Positions 1 through 5,573 of a stretch of DNA of 5,573 nt are shown here, in pieces (the first letter of the stretch is position 1; each line of letters opens with the position of its first letter). This DNA is from Clostridia bacterium (lineage in GTDB: Bacteria > Bacillota > Clostridia > Christensenellales > Borkfalkiaceae): assembly GCA_017503885.1 (NCBI GenBank), contig JAFVSF010000227.1:1-5573 (forward strand), read 5' to 3'. Below the pieces are notes generated by a model. That model ran no database searches. It was not told where the DNA came from and saw nothing but the letters and a program-made list of their open reading frames with translations. The position numbers and the translations under genes were made by a program.

Positions 1-1079
1 ACGAGCCATCTGACGAGTTTAACAAGGTATTCCGTTCTAAAGGCGATTACTCCCAACGTGCTAAACTTTGTCAAGATATTTGTTTAGAAAACGATATACT
101 TAAAGTTGCTTTTGATGATAAAGGTAACGTTTCCTCAATTTTTGATAAACGCACGGGCAGGGAAGTTCTTGAAAAGCCATCTCGTAGCATTATTATTGAT
201 GAGAACGAACACGACACTTGGAGTCATGGTAAAAATCATTTTAATAAGGAAATTGGCGAATTTGAATTAATTAGCATAGAGAAGTTGGAGTCCAACGTTA
301 TTAGAGAAACTGTAAAGGTTTGCTTATCTTATGGAAAATCCGAATTAACTCAGTATTACACTTTGCATAAAGGCGAAAGTTTTGTGCGTGTCAAAGCAAA
401 ACTTAATTGGAATGAAAAACACAAGATGTTAAAGTTTGCTTTTCCTATTAAAACAGACGCTCCAACAAGTCTTTACGAAATTCCTTTCGGAACTTTAGAA
501 AGACCATGTAACGGCGAAGAAGAGCCTGCACTTAATTGGGCAATGGTTGGCGATAATGGTAACGGTCTTGCAGTGCTTAACGATAGCAAGTATAGTTATT
601 CTGCAAATGGTAACGAGATTGCTTTAACTGGTATTAGAAGTCCTATTTATTGTGACCACGGCTTAAAGCGTAGTACAGAGTCGAACTATACCGACCAAGG
701 TATTTGCGAGTTTACCTATGCGTTGATGCCAGCAACGACAAAAGACGTTGCAAGCGTGACAAAAAGAGCGTTGCAGTTAAATACTCCTTTAACTGCAATT
801 ATGGAAAACCATCACAACGGCACGTTACCTACAACTTATCAAGGAATTGCAATTAATCAAGAGAATATTGTTCTTTCGGCGTTTAAGAAAGCAGAAGACG
901 GAGATGGTTTTGTAATTCGTGCTTATGAGTGTGCAGGCAAGGCAGTTTCGTGTGAAATAAACTGTATGAAGTTAGGTTGTTTCAGTGTAGATTTTACACC
1001 GTTTGAGGCTAAAACGTTACGTATACAAAATGGTAAAATTAAAGAAGTTTTATTTACAGAATACGATTTAAATGATTGA
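1..1079 (+). CDS. GH38 alpha-mannosidase, C-terminal part (5' end outside window)
   Basis: This is the last 358 residues of a glycoside hydrolase family 38 alpha-mannosidase, which removes terminal alpha-linked mannose. The frame is open from base 3 with no stop, so the gene begins upstream of the window; a TTG at 285 in this frame is internal and has no ribosome-binding site. What is visible is the C-terminal beta-rich domain. It opens with a stretch (about residues 28-55 of the visible part) like the start of the Glyco_hydro_38C domain, with IFDKRTGREVL. Then come DTWSHG (71-76), FGTLERPCNGEEEPALNW (162-179), RSPIYCDHG (212-220) and DQG...EFTYAL (from 231), all recognisable for the MAN2C1/COG0383 type of GH38. 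The catalytic N-terminal domain with the zinc and nucleophile residues is not in view, so activity cannot be judged. The gene ends with two in-frame stops, TGA TAA. Its C-terminal motifs differ from those of the second GH38 gene at 2407-4800, so the two are distinct subfamilies. Confidence 0.9.
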   Translation, partial: EPSDEFNKVFRSKGDYSQRAKLCQDICLENDILKVAFDDKGNVSSIFDKRTGREVLEKPSRSIIIDENEHDTWSHGKNHFNKEIGEFELISIEKLESNVIRETVKVCLSYGKSELTQYYTLHKGESFVRVKAKLNWNEKHKMLKFAFPIKTDAPTSLYEIPFGTLERPCNGEEEPALNWAMVGDNGNGLAVLNDSKYSYSANGNEIALTGIRSPIYCDHGLKRSTESNYTDQGICEFTYALMPATTKDVASVTKRALQLNTPLTAIMENHHNGTLPTTYQGIAINQENIVLSAFKKAEDGDGFVIRAYECAGKAVSCEINCMKLGCFSVDFTPFEAKTLRIQNGKIKEVLFTEYDLND

Positions 1080-1109
1080 TAATCGACTTATAGACTGATT
1101 TATTGTAGT

Positions 1110-1165
1110 AAAGGTAGGTATTTTGAAAAGGGCAACGCATCGTTCGTTTCAATATGCTTACCTTT
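1110..1165 (+). terminator. Long imperfect stem-loop, possible terminator
   Basis: The arms 1110-1128 and 1147-1165 form a 19-position stem: 16 Watson-Crick pairs, two G-U pairs and one U-U mismatch. It begins AAAGGTA and ends TACCTTT. The 18-nt loop holds a second small hairpin, AACG-CAT-CGTT (1134-1144). It lies 31 bases after the stop of the upstream mannosidase and ahead of the next promoter, where a terminator would be expected. The case is incomplete, because the stem is AU-rich and only TTTTAAATT follows rather than a long T run. It could instead be an mRNA-stabilising 3' hairpin, a bidirectional terminator or a structured RNA. Confidence 0.45.
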
Positions 1166-1221
1166 TAAATTAAAGAGGAAAGGCATTATTTGCAAAAATT
1201 ATGCGTTTAAATAAAATCGTA

Positions 1222-1241
1222 TAACCATTGACCATTGGTTA
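1222..1241. promoter_or_regulatory. Candidate operator: palindrome overlapping a 7-bp tandem repeat
   Basis: TAACCA (1222-1227) and TGGTTA (1236-1241) are perfect 6-bp inverted arms around an 8-base spacer. Within them ACCATTG occurs twice in tandem (1224-1230 and 1231-1237). The element lies about 40-60 bases upstream of the -35 box of the main promoter and overlaps a second TTGACC box. That is a plausible place for an activator or repressor to bind. I do not recognise the motif as the site of a named regulator, and a 6-bp palindrome can occur by chance in AT-rich DNA. Confidence 0.3.
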
Positions 1242-1257
1242 ATAAAAACAATAATAT
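1228..1257 (+). promoter_or_regulatory. Possible second, weaker upstream promoter
   Basis: TTGACC (1228-1233) matches the -35 consensus at five of six positions and is followed after 18 bases by TAATAT (1252-1257), a weak -10 match. The stretch resembles the better promoter at 1280-1308 beyond the hexamers: ATTGGT, AATAAAA and ACAATA occur in the same order in both. If used, it would give a leader of roughly 60 bases for the amidohydrolase operon. It may equally be a decayed promoter copy or part of a regulator binding region. Confidence 0.3.
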
Positions 1258-1279
1258 TCTAACCTATTTTAATAAATAG

Positions 1280-1308
1280 TTGACTTTGATTGGTAAATAA
1301 AATACAAT
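1280..1308 (+). promoter_or_regulatory. Sigma-A type promoter of the amidohydrolase operon
   Basis: TTGACT (1280-1285) and TACAAT (1303-1308) each match the housekeeping -35 and -10 consensus at five of six positions and are separated by exactly 17 bases. This is the best promoter in the window and is correctly oriented ahead of the three downstream genes. Initiation about 7 bases after the -10 would fall near base 1315, which coincides with the first of two candidate ATG codons of the next gene. The transcript would then have a leader of only about 12 bases to the ATG at 1327, or none if translation began at 1315. Confidence 0.65.
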
Positions 1309-1316
1309 ATATTTAT

Positions 1317-1320
1317 GGAG
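1317..1320 (+). promoter_or_regulatory. Ribosome-binding site that decides the amidohydrolase start
   Basis: GGAG lies 6 bases before the ATG at 1327, which is ideal spacing. It overlaps the last base of the earlier in-frame ATG at 1315. That earlier ATG has only AT-rich sequence with no purine-rich site in front of it and sits where transcription is predicted to begin. The ATG at 1327 is therefore the better start. Confidence 0.6.
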
Positions 1321-1326
1321 AAAATT

Positions 1327-2403
1327 ATGGAAAAAGTTTACGATTTACATATTCATTATACCTTTGATATCCCTTTAAAAGAAACTGTAGAAATTTTCAA
1401 AGAGGAGTTTGAAAAAACGGATACCGAAAAGTACTGTTTTTTAAGTATTCCATATGAACTTCACGGTAAGGAAGTTTCGTTAGAGGATATGCAAAATCTT
1501 AAGGCACTTTATCTTAAAAAGGCTTTTTCGCCAAACGCATACGCCTTTGCAGGGCTTGAGTATAATAGTGAAGATTTATGCACGCTAGCAGATGAATTTT
1601 TAGTGCAAGCAAAAGAGTATTTTAGTGTTGGCTATGACGGTATTAAGATGCTAGAAGGCTATCCGTCACTTCTTAAGGCTAGAAAAATCCCGTTAGACCA
1701 TATAGTTTACGATAAGTTTTTTGCATTTATGGAACAAAGCGGCTATCCAATAATTATGCATATGGCAAACCCAAAAGAAAATTGGGATATATCTACTGCA
1801 AGTGAAGACGCCATAAAATTAGGTCGTGTTTACGATAGTTCTTATCCAACTAAAGAAGAAATTACTAACCAAGTATTTAACGTAATGCAAAAATTTCCTA
1901 AACTAAAACTAATTTTAGCCCACTTTGGATTTTTTAGTTATGATATAAGTGATGCTGAAAGGTTTTTATCCTACCCAAATACTGCTTTTGATATTACGCC
2001 AGGTGGCGAGCAACTTATAAATATGAGCAAAGAGTGGGATAAATGGTTGCCGTTTTGGAAAAAGTATCAAGATAGAATCTTTTACGGAACTGATTTCTAT
2101 GCTTTTCCTAAAGGCGACATGTGGGAGATTTCTTTTAACAGAAGACCTAAATTTGTCCGCCAATTTTTAGAAACTAATCAATCGCACGAATATTTGGGCG
2201 AGCAGTTTAACGGCGTTTTATTAGATGAAAAGTTAAGAGAAAAAATTTATCGCCAAAACTTTTTAAACCTTTTAGGAAAGCCAAAACAGATAGATATTTC
2301 ATATATGATAGACAAGGCTAAAAGGCTTGCTTTAAAGAGCGAGCATAAGTCGCGTTACGCCAAAGAAGATGCAGATTTTATAATAAACAATTTAAAGGAC
2401 TAA
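1327..2403 (+). CDS. Amidohydrolase family (Amidohydro_2 / COG2159) TIM-barrel metal-dependent hydrolase
   Basis: A 358-aa protein from this start; the ATG at 1315 would give 362 aa, and the residue numbers below count from there. It carries the amidohydrolase metal-site signature in order: HIH near the N-terminus (H12, H14, strand 1), GIKML with K111, IIMHM with H149 (strand 5), LAHFG with H203 (strand 6) and YGTD with D260 (strand 8). The family-typical C-terminal NFLNLLG follows at about 315-321. No signal peptide or membrane segment is seen, so it is probably cytoplasmic. COG2159/Amidohydro_2 members include decarboxylases and sugar or muconate lactonases, and the sequence alone does not fix the substrate. 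Its place between two alpha-mannosidases suggests a sugar-derived substrate, which is inference. Start 1327 is chosen because GGAG precedes it at 6 bases and a sigma-A promoter ends just upstream. The stop is 3 bases before the next gene, so the two are co-transcribed. The C-terminal 40 residues are lysine-rich and beyond the barrel. Confidence 0.85.
   Translation: MEKVYDLHIHYTFDIPLKETVEIFKEEFEKTDTEKYCFLSIPYELHGKEVSLEDMQNLKALYLKKAFSPNAYAFAGLEYNSEDLCTLADEFLVQAKEYFSVGYDGIKMLEGYPSLLKARKIPLDHIVYDKFFAFMEQSGYPIIMHMANPKENWDISTASEDAIKLGRVYDSSYPTKEEITNQVFNVMQKFPKLKLILAHFGFFSYDISDAERFLSYPNTAFDITPGGEQLINMSKEWDKWLPFWKKYQDRIFYGTDFYAFPKGDMWEISFNRRPKFVRQFLETNQSHEYLGEQFNGVLLDEKLREKIYRQNFLNLLGKPKQIDISYMIDKAKRLALKSEHKSRYAKEDADFIINNLKD
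2394..2399 (+). promoter_or_regulatory. Ribosome-binding site inside the upstream gene
   Basis: AAAGGA lies 7 bases before the ATG at 2407 and within the last codons of the amidohydrolase gene. Ribosomes finishing that gene would pass over it, which suggests translational coupling of the amidohydrolase and the mannosidase. Confidence 0.6.
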
Positions 2404-2406
2404 ACT

Positions 2407-4800
2407 ATGAAAAAACTTCACTTAATTTGCAACGCGCACATAGACCCAATATGGCAATGGACTTGGGATGAAGGCATTTCATCTGCCATTGCAACATTCA
2501 AATCTGCAGCAGACCTTGCAGAAGAATTCGACTATATATTTTGCCATAACGAAGCAATGCTTTACGAAGCGATTGAGGAGTGCGCGCCAGACCTTTTTGA
2601 AAGAATAAAAGACTTAGTTAAGCGTGGAAAATGGAAGATTGCAGGTGGTTGGTATTTGCAGCCAGATTGTAACATGCCATCAGGAGAAACGTTTGTAAGA
2701 CAAATTAGCGTCGGTAAGGAATATTTTAAGCAAAAGTTTGGTGTAGAGCCTACAATTGCACTCAATTTTGATGCTTTTGGGCATAGCGTTGGTCTTGTTC
2801 AAATTCTTGCAAAAAACGGATACAAGGGATATATGACGTGCAGACCTGCTAGTGGTTTTCAATATAATTATCCGGGTAGATTTTTCAAATGGACTTCGCC
2901 AGACGGTAGCGAAGTAATAGTTACAAACAGCGCGTCATACGGCACGTTGCTTGGCGAAGCTGCATCTAAAATTTATAACGAAGCGACAGGTGGGCAAATT
3001 GGCATGCTTGGCGACGGCGGCGAAAATACATCGTCTAAAATGATAGAAGACGTAAACTATTCGCTTTGGGGTGTAGGTAATCATGGCGGCGGTCCTTCTC
3101 GTAAAGACTTAAGAGATATAGCAAATTTAAAAATTGAAGATACTGTTATTATTCACAGCACGCCAGAAGATTTGTTTAACGACGATATAAAGATTTCTGG
3201 AGAAGTAAAAGAGTCACTCGTTACTTGTATGCCGGGCTGCTATTCTTCTATGGCTCGTATTAAGCAGTCTTTTAGAAAAACTGAGAATTTATACTATGCA
3301 ACCGAAAAAATGCTCGCAATGGCATCAATAAACGGCTATGCGATTGATGATAGCGCTATGAAAGATGCAGAGAAAAAGCTTCTTCTTGCTACTTTCCACG
3401 ATATTTTGCCGGGCTCTTGCACAGAAAACGGCGAAAGAGAAGGTCTTTGCGCTTTGGCAGCTGCAGAAAAGGTGTTGAGAGATTATAGAACAAAAGCCTT
3501 TTTACGTATGGCATCTAGCCAAAAGCCTGCGGGCGAAAAGGAATTCCCAGTATTTGTTTTCAACTATTCTCCATACGCTGTGACAACTCCTGTTGAAGTA
3601 GAGTTTATGCTCGAAAATCAAAACTGGAATACGGATATAAGATTCAATCCACACGTTTATTTTAAGGGCAAGGAAATACCTAGCCAACAGATAAAAGAAG
3701 AGTCAACGTTAAGCTTAGATTGGCGTAAAAAAGTTGTGTTTGAAGCAACCCTTGAGCCTATGACTATGACTAGGTTTGAAATTAAAGTTTCTGCAGACCC
3801 AAGAACTAAAAAAGATGAAGCAAAAGAGTGCAATATTTGTCAAAAGCTTGGCTATAAGCCTGTTTTTGAGCTTTATGATGATACTGCAGACCCTTGGGGT
3901 ATGAGTGCAGAAGAGCTTAAAGCAGTAGGTAAAAACCCAAGAGAATTTAGAAATATGACGGCAGAAGAAGTTAAAAACTTCTGCGCGATAGACAAGCCTA
4001 TTTCTTGCGAAAGGATTATAGAAGACGGTGAAGTTTTAACTTGCTACGAAGGGTTATACACGTTAGACGATTCTAACGTTGTTATGAAGTATAATAAGTA
4101 TAAAAACCATAATTACGATGATATTAAAATCATTGCAGAGTTTGCCGAAAAGAATAAACTTTTACGTGTAAAAATTCCTGTGCCAGAAGAGTTTTTAGGT
4201 GGGGAATTAGTTGGCGACGGTCCTTTCGTTTGGGAGAAAAAGCCTTCTTGCGAAGTTGTATTCCAAAAGTGGTTGGGCGTTGAGAAAAACGGCAAAATCT
4301 TTTCAGTAATTAACGACGGTATTTATTCGGGTAAATATCAAGACGGTTATTTACATTTAACTCTTGTTAGGGGTGCAGGCTACTGCTTCCATCCAATTCC
4401 AAACGAGCCACTCTATCCACAAGATAGATATTTGCCACGCATTGATTGCGGCAGATACGAGTTTAATCTTAGAGTGTATCAAGGCGACGTAAGCCAAATT
4501 ACTAAGATGGCAGAAGAGTTTAATCAAAAGCCTTATGCGGTAAACGTTTTTCCTGTTGGTAGCGAAAATTCTAAGTTTGAAAACGTTGAAGTAAAAGGTG
4601 ACGTTTCGCTTGTAAACTTGCATAAAAACAGCAAGGGCGAGGTTGTTGCAAGGCTTTATAATCCGTTGCCAAATGCAGAGCAGTTTAGCATAAAAATTTG
4701 TGGTGTAGAAGCTACTGATGCAATGGCAAAGGCAGAGATTGCAACAGCGATATTTAAAGACGGTAAAATTAGCATTATACACGATAAAATGCCTGTATAG
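2407..4800 (+). CDS. GH38 alpha-mannosidase, full length (797 aa)
   Basis: A complete family 38 retaining alpha-mannosidase, expected to release terminal alpha-mannose from glycans or mannooligosaccharides. The N-terminal catalytic domain (about 1-260) opens with LICNAHIDPIWQW, giving zinc ligands H11 and D13. NFDAFGHS holds D122, the expected nucleophile and zinc ligand, and FHDILPGS in the middle domain holds H331, the fourth zinc ligand. WGVGNHGGGPSRKDL (221-235) matches the conserved glycine-rich active-site loop. From about 380 onward come beta-sandwich domains, including DDTADPWGM (491-499) and a C-terminal region to 797. There is no signal peptide, so the enzyme is probably cytoplasmic and acts on imported substrates. 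All zinc-site residues are present, so it should be active. N225 stands where I recall aspartate in many relatives, which may or may not matter. The length is within the bacterial family range. The gene starts 3 bases after the amidohydrolase stop with AAAGGA in front. Its C-terminal half does not share the FGTLERP-type motifs of the upstream GH38, so this is a different subfamily, not a recent copy. Confidence 0.93.
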   Translation: MKKLHLICNAHIDPIWQWTWDEGISSAIATFKSAADLAEEFDYIFCHNEAMLYEAIEECAPDLFERIKDLVKRGKWKIAGGWYLQPDCNMPSGETFVRQISVGKEYFKQKFGVEPTIALNFDAFGHSVGLVQILAKNGYKGYMTCRPASGFQYNYPGRFFKWTSPDGSEVIVTNSASYGTLLGEAASKIYNEATGGQIGMLGDGGENTSSKMIEDVNYSLWGVGNHGGGPSRKDLRDIANLKIEDTVIIHSTPEDLFNDDIKISGEVKESLVTCMPGCYSSMARIKQSFRKTENLYYATEKMLAMASINGYAIDDSAMKDAEKKLLLATFHDILPGSCTENGEREGLCALAAAEKVLRDYRTKAFLRMASSQKPAGEKEFPVFVFNYSPYAVTTPVEVEFMLENQNWNTDIRFNPHVYFKGKEIPSQQIKEESTLSLDWRKKVVFEATLEPMTMTRFEIKVSADPRTKKDEAKECNICQKLGYKPVFELYDDTADPWGMSAEELKAVGKNPREFRNMTAEEVKNFCAIDKPISCERIIEDGEVLTCYEGLYTLDDSNVVMKYNKYKNHNYDDIKIIAEFAEKNKLLRVKIPVPEEFLGGELVGDGPFVWEKKPSCEVVFQKWLGVEKNGKIFSVINDGIYSGKYQDGYLHLTLVRGAGYCFHPIPNEPLYPQDRYLPRIDCGRYEFNLRVYQGDVSQITKMAEEFNQKPYAVNVFPVGSENSKFENVEVKGDVSLVNLHKNSKGEVVARLYNPLPNAEQFSIKICGVEATDAMAKAEIATAIFKDGKISIIHDKMPV

Positions 4801-4819
4801 GTTGATTAATAGAAATTTT

Positions 4820-4827
4820 AAGGAAGA
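4820..4827 (+). promoter_or_regulatory. Ribosome-binding site of the TraX-like gene
   Basis: AAGGAAGA lies just before the ATG at 4830 at usable spacing and fixes this as the start. No promoter or hairpin is seen in the 29 bases between the mannosidase stop and this start, which supports co-transcription. Confidence 0.6.
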
Positions 4828-4829
4828 AT

Positions 4830-5573
4830 ATGGAACAAAAAAAATTTAAATTTGCAGTGCTTAGTGGCAACACGTTAAAATTGTTAGCAGCAATATTTAT
4901 GGTAATAGATCATGCAGGGTTAATGCTTTTTGATTATTATGAACCCATGCGTATAATTGGTAGGTTAGCATATCCTATATTTGCATTTATGATTGCAGAG
5001 GGGTGTAAGTATACAAAGAATAAATTTAAATATTTTGGCAATATTTTCATTTTAGGTGTTCTTTTTCAGGTTGTTTACTACGTTGCAGAAAAAAGTTTAT
5101 ATATGAGCATATTCATAACTTTTTCTCTTTCAATCTTGATGATTTACGCTTTGCAATATTTCAAGAAGCAGTTATTTGCCAAAAAATGGCTTATGAGTTT
5201 GCTTGCATTTTTAATTTTTGCTTTTTCAATCGCTATAACGTACGTCCTTAATATGAAGTTTGATATAGACTATGGCTTTTGGGGAAGTATGATGCCGGTT
5301 CTCGTTTCACTTTTCCATGCTGACCCAAAAGATGAAAATCAAAAACTGCTCCAAAAAATTGATAGCGTGTATTTAAGTGTATTTATGGCTACGATTGCTA
5401 TTGTTCTCATTGCTATAGCTTCGCATTATACTAGATTTTCTAAGCAAGAATATGCAATCTTAACTATTCCTTTGTTACTTATGTATTCAGGTAAAAGGGG
5501 AAAACGTAAAATGAAATATTTTTTCTACTGTTTTTACCCTATACACTTGGTTGTGCTATATGTAATTGCTTAT
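4830..5573 (+). CDS. TraX-family membrane protein (3' end outside window)
   Basis: The frame is open for 248 codons to the window edge. The protein is strongly hydrophobic, with roughly seven to nine membrane segments (for example about 16-34, 68-86, 92-110, 119-140, 180-198 and 229-247). Its motifs fit the TraX family: LKLLAAIFMVIDHAG (16-30, with D27-H28), RIIGRLAYPIFAFMIAEG (41-58) and, near the C-terminus, GKRGKRKMKYFFYCFYPIHL (221-240, with H239). The founding member, TraX of the F plasmid, N-acetylates pilin. Chromosomal homologues in Clostridia are common but mostly uncharacterised, and acyl transfer to a surface or sugar substrate is only a guess. The family is usually about 220-260 residues, so little is missing. 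No conjugation genes are visible, so a role in transfer is not supported. It follows the mannosidase by 29 bases and is probably the third gene of the same operon, although an unseen function unrelated to mannosides is equally possible. Confidence 0.87.
   Translation, partial: MEQKKFKFAVLSGNTLKLLAAIFMVIDHAGLMLFDYYEPMRIIGRLAYPIFAFMIAEGCKYTKNKFKYFGNIFILGVLFQVVYYVAEKSLYMSIFITFSLSILMIYALQYFKKQLFAKKWLMSLLAFLIFAFSIAITYVLNMKFDIDYGFWGSMMPVLVSLFHADPKDENQKLLQKIDSVYLSVFMATIAIVLIAIASHYTRFSKQEYAILTIPLLLMYSGKRGKRKMKYFFYCFYPIHLVVLYVIAY

Noticed and set aside
285..1079. A separate 264-aa gene starting at TTG 285
   Set aside because: The same frame is open to the left edge and encodes GH38 C-terminal sequence before 285, so this is an internal codon of a longer gene.
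1081..1100. Short inverted repeat AATC...GATT just after the first stop codon
   Set aside because: Four-base arms with a 12-base loop are too weak to be meaningful.
1186..1215. Possible catabolite-response (cre) site or small palindrome around TTGCAAAAATTATGCG
   Set aside because: Neither strand fits the cre consensus well enough, and the symmetry is limited to GCA/TGC with AT filler, which is expected by chance.
1080..1314. Riboswitch, tRNA or CRISPR in the intergenic region
   Set aside because: There is no conserved riboswitch core, no cloverleaf and no spaced direct repeats; the predicted leader from the best promoter is too short to hold a riboswitch.
1966..2163. A 65-codon minus-strand frame inside the amidohydrolase
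   Set aside because: It is antisense to a well-supported gene and shows no family features; the shorter minus-strand frames within 2562-4295 were rejected on the same grounds.
4357..4782. A 141-codon open frame on the minus strand
   Set aside because: It lies wholly inside the GH38 coding region, has no recognisable motif, is rich in Cys, Asn and Tyr as expected of an antisense shadow, and has no convincing ribosome site.

Overview
The window is AT-rich with compact, same-strand genes, strong purine-rich Shine-Dalgarno sites and very short intergenic gaps. Together with protein families that look typical of Clostridia, this suggests a low-GC Bacillota (Firmicutes) genome, perhaps an uncultured gut Clostridia lineage. 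That placement is inference from style and gene content; no marker gene is present.

Layout, all on the + strand: (1) bases 1-1079, the C-terminal part of a GH38 alpha-mannosidase that enters from the left edge; (2) 1080-1326, the only real intergenic region, holding a long imperfect stem-loop, a small palindrome/tandem repeat, and two related promoter-like stretches; (3) 1327-2403, a metal-dependent amidohydrolase of the Amidohydro_2/COG2159 family; (4) 2407-4800, a complete second GH38 alpha-mannosidase of 797 aa; (5) 4830 to the right edge, an almost complete TraX-family multispanning membrane protein.

The last three genes look like one transcription unit. A near-consensus sigma-A promoter (TTGACT, 17 nt, TACAAT) sits immediately before the amidohydrolase. 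The second mannosidase starts 3 bases after the amidohydrolase stop, with its ribosome-binding site inside the upstream gene, and the TraX-like gene follows after 29 bases. The upstream mannosidase is separated by a candidate terminator.

The two mannosidases differ in their C-terminal halves and are not a recent duplication, so they probably act on different alpha-mannosides, such as host or yeast glycan fragments brought into the cell. Neither the complete mannosidase nor the amidohydrolase has a visible signal peptide, so the work is probably cytoplasmic. What the amidohydrolase does in a mannoside locus is open; a sugar lactonase or a deacylating or decarboxylating step is possible. No CRISPR array, tRNA, rRNA, insertion sequence or known defence system was seen. 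The most unusual points are the very short or leaderless 5' end of the amidohydrolase transcript, the duplicated promoter-like repeat, and the mannosidase-amidohydrolase-mannosidase-TraX gene arrangement.
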